DNA of 64,000 nt, taken from the NCBI GenBank assembly GCA_024743115.1, contig JANSXC010000004.1, positions 62,001-126,000 of the forward strand, given 5' to 3'. Below, one piece after another: positions 17,240 to 24,935 of this stretch; position 1 is the stretch's first letter; the number at the start of each line of letters is the position of its first letter. The DNA is from a bacterium. GTDB lineage: Bacteria; Planctomycetota; UBA1135; UBA2386. The notes under the pieces are model-generated. The model was not told the DNA's origin and searched no databases. It saw only the letters and a program-made list of their open reading frames with translations. A program made the translations under genes and the position numbers.

Positions 17240-18294
17240 CCGGGTCCGGACCGGATTCGGAAGGGCCCCGATCGGGTGGGCCCCGATCGGGTGAGCCGCG
17301 CCCGGGTGAGTCGCACTCTGGTGACTCGCAATCTGGCGCGTCGCGTCCGGGGCCGGAACCCGTGCCGATCTCGGTCGTGATCCCGGCCTACAACGCCGCG
17401 ACGTTCCTGCCCATGACGCTCGACTCCCTGGCGCAACAGACGCGCCCGCCAGCAGTGGTCTACGTCGTCGACGATGGCTCGACCGACGACACGGCCACGA
17501 TCGCCGAGGCCCGCGGCGCCAAGGTCATCCGGCAGCAACAGCGTGGGCCGGCAGCCGCGCGCAATCGCGGGGTCGAAGCTGCCGAGACGGAGTACGTCGC
17601 GTTCCTCGATGCGGATGACTGGTACGGTCCCGACAAACTCGAAAAGTCGTTCGCTATGCTCGACCAGCTCGGCGCGACGTGCCTCGCGACCGATGCCTGG
17701 CAGGTGCTCGGTGACCGCGTCGATCGCCGCAAGAACGACACGCGCCGCGTGCCGACCGTGCTCACGCAAGAACTGCTGATCGGTGACAACCCGATCGTCT
17801 GCAGTACGGTCGTGGCGCGGCGCGAGGCCATCCTCGAGGTCGGTGGCTTCGACGAGGATCCGGTCCTCATCGCGACCGAGGACTACGACCTCTGGCTGCG
17901 TCTCGCGCACGACGAACCGATCGCCTACCTCGCGGAGCCGTTGACGTTCTATCGCGCGCATCCCGACGGGTTGTCGGACAACGCCCGCTTCCTGCGCGGC
18001 ATCGAACGCATTCTCGCCAAGGTCGCCGCGATGCATCCCGGCGAGGCGCACTTTGCCCAGCTCATCGCGCGCCGCCGCGCCGCGGCCCGGTGCAACGTCG
18101 CCTACGACCTGTTGCAGGCAGGCCAACGCGACGAGGCGCGCGAGGTGCTGCGCGAGGCCAACCGGCTCGCTCCGAGCTGGAAGAGCTACAAGTTGTGGCT
18201 CAAGTCGATGCTCATGGGTTCGCGCGGTGGCACGAGTTCGCAGTTGGGCGGCGCGAAGGCCGGCGCGGGTCACGACGCGGAGGGGCGTTCGTGA
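17236..18294 (+). CDS. GT2-family glycosyltransferase with pentapeptide-repeat N-terminus
   Basis: 352 residues from GTG 17236, preceded at six bases by GGAGGAAG and overlapping the flippase stop by GTGA. Residues 5-39 are seven tandem pentapeptides (pattern xPRSG / xSxSG). The GT-A domain starts at about residue 45 (PISVVIPAYNAATFLPMTLDSLAQQ). It shows DDGSTDDT, FLDADDW (DxD metal/nucleotide-sugar site), GGFDED and TEDYDLWLR. A helical C-terminus (about 260-345) follows. The repeat is flexible and not part of the catalytic fold. The stop overlaps the BtpA-like gene by four bases. Confidence 0.9.
   Translation: MTGSGPDSEGPRSGGPRSGEPRPGESHSGDSQSGASRPGPEPVPISVVIPAYNAATFLPMTLDSLAQQTRPPAVVYVVDDGSTDDTATIAEARGAKVIRQQQRGPAAARNRGVEAAETEYVAFLDADDWYGPDKLEKSFAMLDQLGATCLATDAWQVLGDRVDRRKNDTRRVPTVLTQELLIGDNPIVCSTVVARREAILEVGGFDEDPVLIATEDYDLWLRLAHDEPIAYLAEPLTFYRAHPDGLSDNARFLRGIERILAKVAAMHPGEAHFAQLIARRRAAARCNVAYDLLQAGQRDEAREVLREANRLAPSWKSYKLWLKSMLMGSRGGTSSQLGGAKAGAGHDAEGRS
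17248..17352 (+). repeat. 15-bp-period tandem repeat, 7 units, coding
   Basis: Seven in-frame units encode GPDSE, GPRSG, GPRSG, EPRPG, ESHSG, DSQSG and ASRPG. Two neighbouring units, GGGCCCCGATCGGGT, are identical in DNA, which points to recent slippage or unequal exchange. The array forms the N-terminal linker of the GT2 enzyme. Confidence 0.85.
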
Positions 18295-19097
18295 GTCGTG
18301 GGCGACCGGCCCGGCAGCGCCAGCTGCTGGGGGTCGTGCACCTGCTGGCGCTGCCTGGCGCGGTGCGGCACAAGTCGATGGCCGCCGTGCTCGATCACGC
18401 GCTCGCGGATGCCGCGGCGCTGAAGCGGGGCGGCGTCGACGGTCTCGTGATCGAGAACTTCGGCGACGCGCCGTTCCACAAGGGCACGCGCGACGATCCG
18501 GTCGAGCCGGCGGTGCCCGCGGCTCTGGCGCTCGTCGGCAGCCGGATCGCAGAGTCGACGGGGCTGCCGATCGCGTTCAACTGCCTGCGCAATGACGGCC
18601 TCGCCGCGCTCGGAGCCGCGGCGGTCGCGGGTGCGCGCTGGATCCGCGTGAACGTCCTGAGCGGTGCCTATGCCACCGACCAGGGCGTCATCGAGGGCGA
18701 GGCCGCGCGCCTGCTGGCCTACAAGCAGCAGCTCGGCCGCGCGGCCAAGGCCATCGACGTGCTCGCCGACGTGCACGTCAAACATGCGACGCCGCTGGGC
18801 GGCAGCGATCTGGCGACCGCGGCGGCCGACCTCGCCGAACGTTCGGGTTGTGCCGGCATCGTCCTGTCCGGCTCGCGCACGGGGCAGCCGGTCGATGTCG
18901 CAGAACTCGACACCGTGCGTGCGGCGGTCGGCCGTTTCCCGCTCTGGCTCGGCTCGGGCCTGACGGTCGACAACGCCGCGGAGCTCTGGCCGCGATGCGA
19001 TGGCGCGATCGTGGGCACGGCGGTCAAGCGCGGCGGTCGGGTCGATGCGCCCGTGGACGTCGCACGCGTCAAGGCGCTGCGGCGTGCCTGCCGGTAG
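18291..19097 (+). CDS. BtpA/SgcQ-family TIM-barrel protein
   Basis: 268 residues from GTG 18291, overlapping the GT2 stop by GTGA. Family signatures are GVVHLLALPG (about 12-21), GGVDGLVIENFGDAPF, RVNVLSGAYATDQG and GIVLSGSRTGQPVD. BtpA stabilises photosystem I in cyanobacteria, but most relatives in non-phototrophs are of unknown function and are predicted (beta/alpha)8 barrels, probably binding a phosphorylated sugar or nucleotide. Coupling to a flippase and a glycosyltransferase suggests a job in sugar or nucleotide-sugar metabolism here, which is inference. Confidence 0.85.
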   Translation: MSRGRPARQRQLLGVVHLLALPGAVRHKSMAAVLDHALADAAALKRGGVDGLVIENFGDAPFHKGTRDDPVEPAVPAALALVGSRIAESTGLPIAFNCLRNDGLAALGAAAVAGARWIRVNVLSGAYATDQGVIEGEAARLLAYKQQLGRAAKAIDVLADVHVKHATPLGGSDLATAAADLAERSGCAGIVLSGSRTGQPVDVAELDTVRAAVGRFPLWLGSGLTVDNAAELWPRCDGAIVGTAVKRGGRVDAPVDVARVKALRRACR

Positions 19098-19193
19098 CGG
19101 CAGAGCGGCCGCACTACAGCTACGCCGTTCTGTCCCGCGTTCTGGCACCGCAATCTGTAGCCGGCCGGGCGCGCCTGCCGATGAGGTCCTGTC

Positions 19194-20207
19194 ATGAAGG
19201 TCCTGCTGCTGACCCCGTCGCCGTCGCATCTCCACCTCGGGGGCCTCGCCACCGTCGGGCGCTATCGCGAACGTCTGCAGCAGCGCGGCCATCTGTGTGA
19301 AGTGTTCGGCACCACCGACGAGGGTGGCATCAAGCAGTCGCTCGAGGGTGCGATCGAACGCTTCAAGCCCGACATCGTCCATGCCCATGACGCGTTCCGC
19401 AGCGGTCTGCCACTGCTCGGCCTCACGCTGCCGTGGGTCGTGTCACTGAGTGGCGAGGACCTGCACCACGACATGGTCGAGGACGAACGCGGCCCCCTCG
19501 TCGGCGAGGTGCTCGGCCGCGCCAACCGCGTGCTCGTGCCGAATCGCGAGGCCGCCGACCTCGTCGAAGAACGCGTGCCCGACGCCGTCGGCCGCATCGA
19601 CATCGTGCCGCGCTCGGCCGATCGGCTCGCCACCGACGGCACCGACCTGCGCCGTTCGCTCGGCATCCCGAGCCAGCGCTTCCTCGTGTTCTTGCCCGGT
19701 GGTCTGCGGCCGATCAAGGGCCAGCACCGTGCCATGTCGCTCGTGCGCGTGCTGCGCAATGCCGGCGCCGACATCGAGATGATCGTGGCCGGGCCCGAAC
19801 AGGACGATGCCTATGCCCGCGACCTGCACGAACAGGCCGCGCGTGAGCCGGGCATCCGCATCCTGCCGCCCCTCGCCCACGATCGCATGGGGGCCGCGTA
19901 CCTCGATGCCGACGTCGTGCTCAACACGTCGGTCTGCGAAGGCGCCGCCCCGACCATCCTCGAAGCCGGCATGCTCGGCCGTCCCGTCGTCGCCGCCAAG
20001 GTCGCGGGCAACACCGAGCTGCTGCGTCACCGCGAGACCGGGTTGCTGTTCGAGGACGACGAGGAGATGGCCAAGAGCATCCTCGCGCTCTATCGCAATC
20101 GGTCGGCTGCGGGCGCGCTCGGCGTGCGGATCCGCGAGGACTTCCGCCGGCGGTTCGACAGCGAGCAGGAAGTGTCGCGACTGCTGAGCGCGTACGCGGC
20201 GGCCTGA
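19194..20207 (+). CDS. GT4-family glycosyltransferase
   Basis: 337 residues. Domain 1 begins MKVLLLTPSPSHLHLGGLATVGRY, the glycine-rich acceptor loop of GT4 enzymes, and contains KPDIVHAHDAFRSG. Domain 2 has FLVFLPGGLRPIKGQ, EMIVAGPEQ and the donor-binding E-x7-E stretch CEGAAPTILEAGMLGRPVVAAKVAGNTELL (given here only as a landmark near 245-275). It follows the BtpA gene after 96 bases and probably belongs to the same glycan region. Sugar specificity unknown. Confidence 0.9.
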   Translation: MKVLLLTPSPSHLHLGGLATVGRYRERLQQRGHLCEVFGTTDEGGIKQSLEGAIERFKPDIVHAHDAFRSGLPLLGLTLPWVVSLSGEDLHHDMVEDERGPLVGEVLGRANRVLVPNREAADLVEERVPDAVGRIDIVPRSADRLATDGTDLRRSLGIPSQRFLVFLPGGLRPIKGQHRAMSLVRVLRNAGADIEMIVAGPEQDDAYARDLHEQAAREPGIRILPPLAHDRMGAAYLDADVVLNTSVCEGAAPTILEAGMLGRPVVAAKVAGNTELLRHRETGLLFEDDEEMAKSILALYRNRSAAGALGVRIREDFRRRFDSEQEVSRLLSAYAAA

Positions 20208-20234
20208 GCGACGGGCCTGCCCGCCGCCAGGGGG

Positions 20235-21330
20235 CTACTGGTACTCGAAGCGCATGACGTGCGCGAGGTAGGTCGTCACCTGGCCCGTCGGTTCGGTCGG
20301 GTCGCCCTCGTTGAGGGCCATGTCCAGGAGTGGCGGCACGCTGGCGACGGTCCACGTGTAGGCATTGCTCGTCGCGAGATGCGTGAGGTCGAGCCACTGC
20401 GTGGTCAGCTGCATGCCGAACCAGGATGGATGCGTCGGGATCTCGACCAGGATCTCGGCGATGCCCATGTTGGGGATCGAGAGCGGGTGGGTCTGCGGCG
20501 CGTAGACCGCGGGAATCGTGGCGAGGATCTGCGCCGGGTTGACGTGCGCGAAGCAGTTCGGCGTGTTGATGCCGAACACACTCAGAGGAACCGGTGTTGT
20601 CGCCGCAGTACCGAAGATTGCGAACGCGATGCCGTTGTCCGGGCCGTCGGCCTGGAACTGCGCGCGACCGCCGGGGACGAGGCTGCGCGTGCCGACGCGG
20701 CTCCACTGCTTCTGGGGGCCGCCGTAGTAGCCGCAGCCGTTGCCGGTCTCGACCGCCGTGCTGCCGGGGACGACTTCTTCCGCGGCGTCCGCCATCCACC
20801 AATTGGCTTCCTGTCCCGCGATCGGCTGGCCGGTGATGTCGACGCACAGCGTACCGCCGAAGTAGGGGAACGGGTTCTGGAACGCGATCCGCAGCGTGTT
20901 GTTCGCCGTCCATGCGACGGGTGTGCCGAGGCCCGACCCGGTCGCCGGCGACGTCGGCAGGGTGACGGTGCCCTGGAACACCTGCAGCACGTTGACGCCC
21001 TCGTTGTCACCCCAGCGGTTGCTGCAGGTCAGGGGCAGCAGCGGAGGTCGAGAGCTTGACCGTCAGGTTCATCGAACCACCGGTGTAGATCTCGTTGGCA
21101 GCGGTCCGACGCAGTTCGATCGCTTCGATGTTCTTGCCGACGACCGACAGCAGGTGGCTCGCGCCGACCAGGGTCTGCTGGCGCAGAGGCCGGCTCGCGC
21201 CGGCGATCCACTCGTAGCTCAGCGCGTTGGTGTTGGTGTGCGCCCAAGGCGCGACGACGTGGCTCTGCGCGGCGAGCGACGCGCCGAGCAGTGCAACACC
21301 GAGGGTCAAGGTGGGGCTGGGCTGGTGCAT
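20235..21330 (-). pseudogene. Exported protein of unknown function, interrupted by a frameshift
   Basis: Two minus-strand frames together read as one exported protein of about 365 codons. The first (21330 to 21007) starts with a signal peptide (MHQPSPTLTLGVALLGASLAAQ) and runs into TGA at 21007-21009. The second continues without overlap of content: its frame reads LTCSNRWGDNEGVNVLQVF across the first frame's stop and goes on to 20235. A single-base indel around 21,025-21,045 (run GCTGCTGCCCCTGACC) would join them. The C-terminal part is rich in aromatic residues and beta-type sequence with no catalytic motif. It could be a real pseudogene or an assembly error. Confidence 0.65.
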
Positions 21331-21419
21331 GGTGGCTTCCGTTTGGCGGTCTTCGGAATGTGAGACGTGGTGGTTTGGGAGTTTCGGGTCCCTTGCCGGT
21401 TGGGTGGGCTTGGGGGAGG

Positions 21420-21713
21420 TCAGGGGCTGGGGGAAACGACTTCGATCGTTATCAGCTTTCGATTGATCCCCTTACCTGCCCAGACTTGGATCAGCGTTCC
21501 GCCCGGAACGTTAGGTATCTGAATAGTCGTGTCTTTCCCGGGTTCGACGTCGTAGCTGACCGTTGTTTGGCTGACCGGATCAGATACCGAGACAGACGAG
21601 TCGTTGGGGCCGACGTTGACCGTGATGGAGCTACCGGGAGTGGCGCTGCTCGGACCCCGGATTCCCTCACCCTGCATATCAGTCTTTGCGCTTGGTGTTG
21701 TTGCGGCGCTCAC
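21420..21713 (-). CDS. Small hypothetical protein (third gene of an unknown module)
   Basis: 97 residues. Composition is Ser/Thr/Val/Pro-rich with beta-type stretches (SSITVNVGPNDSSVSVSDP, TTVSYDVEPGKDTTIQIPNVPGG). There is no signal peptide or membrane segment. The start overlaps the end of the upstream gene by 35 bases, so it is co-transcribed with it. Base composition is visibly less GC-rich than the glycan region. I do not recognise the family; it resembles a small beta-sandwich. Confidence 0.55.
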   Translation of the reverse strand: MSAATTPSAKTDMQGEGIRGPSSATPGSSITVNVGPNDSSVSVSDPVSQTTVSYDVEPGKDTTIQIPNVPGGTLIQVWAGKGINRKLITIEVVSPSP

Positions 21714-22197
21714 GAAGAGCGGGCAAGTAGCGGTCGAGTCTCAGTTCTTGAGGTGGGTTTGCCTTCTCAACGAACCTGATCAATAGCGACAAGGTGTTTC
21801 GCTCGAAGGGCTGATTCGGGTTGTTGACAGCCTCCTCCATGAGCCGGCCCATGCCTTGCCACAGTACTGGGTCATCCGGGTAGTCCAGTCCTTTGAGGTT
21901 CATGAACAGGTCAGCCTTGGCGCACAAGTCGCCCACAGGCGCCTTTATGGCGAGTCTGCGAAGCTCATCGAGCGTGGAATCTCCGGTCGACTTCAACTCG
22001 ACCTCATCGTTCGAGCCGACCTTCTTCGGATCCTCAGGTTCCCCACTTCCCCGGGAGGCCCCGAGGGAATACCCGCAGGCCCCTCCGATGAGGGTTCCGG
22101 TGGCAAACGTGCAGCCGGCGAGGAGGAATGCCCGGCGCGAAGTCATCGACTTCGGCTCAGGCTCGGGAGCCAGGAGGTAAACGGGCTGGAGCTTCAT
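21679..22197 (-). CDS. RR-signal membrane-anchored hypothetical protein
   Basis: 172 residues from ATG 22197, overlapping the upstream stop as ATGA; translation further upstream in this frame is not protein-like. After a Pro/Glu-rich leader (residues 1-17), TSRRAFLLAGC resembles a Tat (SRRxFL) motif joined to the hydrophobic stretch TFATGTLIGGACGYSLGA. The Cys in LLAGC sits too close to the twin Arg for a normal lipobox. The exposed part is helical (about 75-160, DDPVLWQGMGRLMEEAVNNPNQ). Function unknown. The three-gene order suggests an export-linked unit. Confidence 0.6.
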   Translation of the reverse strand: MKLQPVYLLAPEPEPKSMTSRRAFLLAGCTFATGTLIGGACGYSLGASRGSGEPEDPKKVGSNDEVELKSTGDSTLDELRRLAIKAPVGDLCAKADLFMNLKGLDYPDDPVLWQGMGRLMEEAVNNPNQPFERNTLSLLIRFVEKANPPQELRLDRYLPALRERRNNTKRKD

Positions 22198-22457
22198 GGA
22201 GACGGAGAACCTGCTGGTGGCGACCCCAAACCCTCCTGGGCCAGGGCCCGAAACGAGATAGCCAAATCTTCCCATGAACTGCGAAATTCGACAAGACCGG
22301 GCCCTGGCAAACTCGCCCGCTCTTCGATTGCGCGATCGAGCAATTCCTGGGACGCTTCTACGAACCTCCCAACATCCGGCGCACCTTCGCGGGAATACCC
22401 CAACCCGTCCGACCCCAGGTATTTGGTGTTCGCTGGCCGGTCTGTCGATACATCCAC
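22194..22457 (-). CDS. Small hypothetical protein, possibly 5'-truncated
   Basis: 87 residues from GTG 22457. It contains a helical core (VGRFVEASQELLDRAIEER, SWEDLAISFRALAQE) and ends Pro/Ser-rich. The stop overlaps the next gene's ATG by four bases, which supports it as the first gene of a three-gene unit. The start is doubtful: GTG 22457 directly abuts the desaturase ATG on the other strand, there is no ribosome-binding site before it, and no other start lies inside the frame. It may be the remnant of a longer gene cut by rearrangement. Confidence 0.45.
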   Translation of the reverse strand: MDVSTDRPANTKYLGSDGLGYSREGAPDVGRFVEASQELLDRAIEERASLPGPGLVEFRSSWEDLAISFRALAQEGLGSPPAGSPSP

Positions 22458-23543
22458 ATGAGCCCATCAAAACTGTCCGGTGGCAATCCGACTGGTGGCA
22501 ACCCGTCCGTTGGCAAGCCCTCTGCCGGCACCTCCAAGGTCGCGGATCCGTTCGCCGACTGGCAGCCGCTGGTGAAGCCGTTCACCCAACCGAGTGCGCT
22601 GCGCGCGTCGTGGCAGCTCACCAACACGCTGCTGCCCTACTTCGGCATCTGGGTCGCGATCGTGTTCCTCGCGCCGATCTCGTGGTGGCTCTGCATGCCG
22701 CTCTGTCTGGTGAACGGCGCGCTGCTCGTGCGCGCGTTCATCCTGTTTCACGACTGCGGGCATCAGTCGTTCTTCAAGGCGCGCTGGGCGAACACGCTCT
22801 GGGGCATGCTCACGGGTGTGCTCTCATTCACGCCGTATCACCAGTGGCACGGGCAGCACCGCACGCACCACGGCACGTCGGGCAACCTCGATCGCCGCGG
22901 TGTCGGTGACTTCTGGACGATGACCGTGCGCGAGTACCACACCTCGCCGCGCTGGCGTCGGATCTGCTACCGCATCGCGCGCAATCCGCTGGTGCTGCTG
23001 CTCGTTGCGCCGCTCGTCATGTTTGCGTTCGAGCAGCGCATCGCGAAGCCGAAGGCGACGCGGATGGAGCAGCTGTCCGTCTGGTACACCAACATCGCGC
23101 TCGGTGGCGTGATCGTCGGCATGGGGTTCGCGATGGGTTTCCTCGCCTTCCTCGTGATGCAGCTCGTCGTCCTCGCGGTCGCGGGCGCGCTGGGGATCTG
23201 GCTGTTCTACCTGCAGCACCAGTTCGAAGGGGTCTACTGGCAGCGCAACCGGGAATGGGACTACGCCGCCGCTGCGCTCGCCGGCAGCTCCTACCTGCGT
23301 CTGCCGCGGCCGTTGCAGTGGCTGACGGGCAACATCGGCTTCCACCACATCCATCACCTCAATGCGCGCATTCCGAACTACCGACTCGAGGAGTGCCACG
23401 ACTCGCACCCGATGTTCCGCGACGTGCCGACGCTCGACATGATGGCCGCGGTGCGCTCCTTCGGGCTCAAGCTCTGGGACGAGGCCGGCGAGCGGCTGGT
23501 GTGCTTCCGCGAGGCGCGTCGGCTGCACGACTCGTTCGCCTAG
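22458..23543 (+). CDS. Membrane fatty-acid desaturase
   Basis: 361 residues. The three His boxes of membrane di-iron desaturases are complete: H98-DCGH102, H134-RTHH138 and H296-HIHH300. Hydrophobic pairs lie around 55-95 and 165-260, placing all boxes on the cytoplasmic face. The pattern HDCGHxSFF...HHIHHLNARIPNYRLEEC is closest to acyl-lipid omega-6/omega-3 type (DesA-like) enzymes, so it probably adds a double bond to a membrane lipid acyl chain and adjusts fluidity. Residues 7-26 are a pentapeptide-repeat linker. The ATG abuts the start of the opposite gene. Confidence 0.9.
   Translation: MSPSKLSGGNPTGGNPSVGKPSAGTSKVADPFADWQPLVKPFTQPSALRASWQLTNTLLPYFGIWVAIVFLAPISWWLCMPLCLVNGALLVRAFILFHDCGHQSFFKARWANTLWGMLTGVLSFTPYHQWHGQHRTHHGTSGNLDRRGVGDFWTMTVREYHTSPRWRRICYRIARNPLVLLLVAPLVMFAFEQRIAKPKATRMEQLSVWYTNIALGGVIVGMGFAMGFLAFLVMQLVVLAVAGALGIWLFYLQHQFEGVYWQRNREWDYAAAALAGSSYLRLPRPLQWLTGNIGFHHIHHLNARIPNYRLEECHDSHPMFRDVPTLDMMAAVRSFGLKLWDEAGERLVCFREARRLHDSFA
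22476..22535 (+). repeat. 15-bp-period tandem repeat, 4 units, coding
   Basis: In-frame units encode SGGNP, TGGNP, SVGKP and SAGTS at the N-terminus of the desaturase. The period equals that of the arrays at 5923, 17248 and 56884, though the unit sequence differs. Confidence 0.75.
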
Positions 23544-23591
23544 CGGATCGTCCGCCTGGCAGCGCGCGAGCGGCCGCGCCGCGGCGCCGCG

Positions 23592-23960
23592 CTACTGGGG
23601 AACGGCTGCGAGCACCGGATAGCCCGCGCGCTCGAGAATCGCGGTGAGCGCGGCGACGTCCTGACGGGCCGGGTCGTGCTGCACCTTCACCGTGCTCTCG
23701 CGCGGGTTCCATTCGACGACCTGCGCGCCATCGAGCTCGTCGATCCCGTCGGTGAGTCGCACGGCGCACCAGACCGGACAGTCGAGGCCCTCGACGAAGA
23801 ACTCGGTGACTGGGTCGGTCGGCGCGGGGGCGCGCAGGGACGCCGAGATCGCCTGGTAGGCGATCCAGCTGAGCAGTAGCAGCAGGCCTGCGGCCGTGAT
23901 CCGCAGCCAGATCGGCACGCTGCGCTTGGGCTCGGGGCGGCTGGGTAGGGGACGCGTCAC
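23592..23960 (-). CDS. Membrane-anchored HMA-like protein with a CxxxC motif
   Basis: 122 residues from GTG 23960. A basic N-terminus is followed by one membrane segment (about 17-38, IWLRITAAGLLLLLSWIAYQAI). Residues 53-118 have the ferredoxin-like pattern of heavy-metal-associated domains: FFVEGLDCPVWCAVRLTD, STVKVQHD and ALTAILERAGYPV. The metal site reads C61-P-V-W-C65, CxxxC instead of the canonical CxxC. No P-type ATPase is nearby. It may be a periplasmic or cytoplasmic metal-binding protein, or a relative that lost metal binding. Confidence 0.65.
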   Translation of the reverse strand: MTRPLPSRPEPKRSVPIWLRITAAGLLLLLSWIAYQAISASLRAPAPTDPVTEFFVEGLDCPVWCAVRLTDGIDELDGAQVVEWNPRESTVKVQHDPARQDVAALTAILERAGYPVLAAVPQ

Positions 23961-24011
23961 AGTCCTGCTACGAGGTTGTCGGCGGAGAGTTCGGTGCGAT
24001 CCTGGCCAGGG

Positions 24012-24935
24012 TCAGCGGAGGTCCGCCGCTTCGAGAAGTGTGTAGGTGAACATCCCGCGGCGTTGCTGCTGGGATTTTTGAGCAAGCGACATCATCACGC
24101 CGAAGTCATTGGCGTCGGCCAGGACCTGACAGCCGGCGGAGTAGCGTCCGACCTTGCTGGTGGTCCCGCTCTGGCCGGCGCGGTGGATGTTGATCCCGTA
24201 CCAGCCTTCGTAGGTCTTGCCCGAGCGGTCGAGCTTGTCGTCCATGTTGCCGTCACGCCAGACCCTGACCTTGCCGCCCTTCTGACACAGCGCGTCGTAC
24301 TTGCCCCTGTGTTTGGCGATTTGGTAGGTGTCACGATACTGACCCGGCACGAGGATCGCAGCTCCCGCCTTGTTGAGCAGCTTCGTCCGAGTGTAGTACT
24401 CGCCTGGGTCCGTGGTTGCCGGGTAGCGCACTGCCTGCATCGAGCCCGAGCTGTCGCGGTAGACGATGACCATTTCATCGTCGAAGCTGTTGATCGCGTT
24501 CGACGCGCTGCGGATGCCGACGATGTTGAGGTTGTAGGTGCCGCGATCGTCGAGGAATACGTAGCCCTTGCGTTCGAGTGCTCGCTTCACGCGAGTTGCC
24601 AGATCGCCGCCTCCGTTGCGGGGGCTCGCTTGATCGAGTGCCTGCCGGCGGTCCGACGTGGCGGCTGTTTGCCCGACGGGGCTGGTGATTCGGCTGTTCG
24701 GGTCGCGCAGAAGTGCGGACCAGGTGTTGCGCCCAACGACCCCGTCCACGGCAAGGCGCGCGTTCTGCTGGAACCTCTTGACCTGTCGTTCGGTTCCGGG
24801 GCCGAAGTCGCCGTCCACGAATCGGGCCTCGTCGAGGTCGGAGTGGTGTTTCACGAGCCGGCGTTGCAGCCGAACCACCGAGTCGCCGCGAGCGCCTCGG
24901 CGGAGGGTCTGGTGTATTCGCCGGTCGTAGCTCAT
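24012..24935 (-). CDS. Peptidoglycan-binding protein with transpeptidase-like C-terminus
   Basis: 307 residues, last gene of the DUF2589 operon; its start overlaps the upstream stop by ATGA. Residues 8-76 are a PG_binding_1 domain (LRRGARGDSVVRLQRRL, DGDFGPGTERQVKRFQ, DGVVGRNTWSAL). The C-terminal part contains INIH251R and S266-A-G-C269-Q-V, the His...SxGC arrangement of YkuD-type L,D-transpeptidases, though the usual HG and SHGC are altered. There is no signal peptide, which is odd for a wall enzyme. It could be released by a specialised route or on lysis. Activity is inferred. Confidence 0.65.
   Translation of the reverse strand: MSYDRRIHQTLRRGARGDSVVRLQRRLVKHHSDLDEARFVDGDFGPGTERQVKRFQQNARLAVDGVVGRNTWSALLRDPNSRITSPVGQTAATSDRRQALDQASPRNGGGDLATRVKRALERKGYVFLDDRGTYNLNIVGIRSASNAINSFDDEMVIVYRDSSGSMQAVRYPATTDPGEYYTRTKLLNKAGAAILVPGQYRDTYQIAKHRGKYDALCQKGGKVRVWRDGNMDDKLDRSGKTYEGWYGINIHRAGQSGTTSKVGRYSAGCQVLADANDFGVMMSLAQKSQQQRRGMFTYTLLEAADLR

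Noticed and set aside
21007..21045. Programmed frameshift in the exported protein gene
   Set aside because: No stop or rare codon lies at the shift point and no pseudoknot is evident; the 0-frame stop is some 20-30 bases later. An indel is the simpler explanation.
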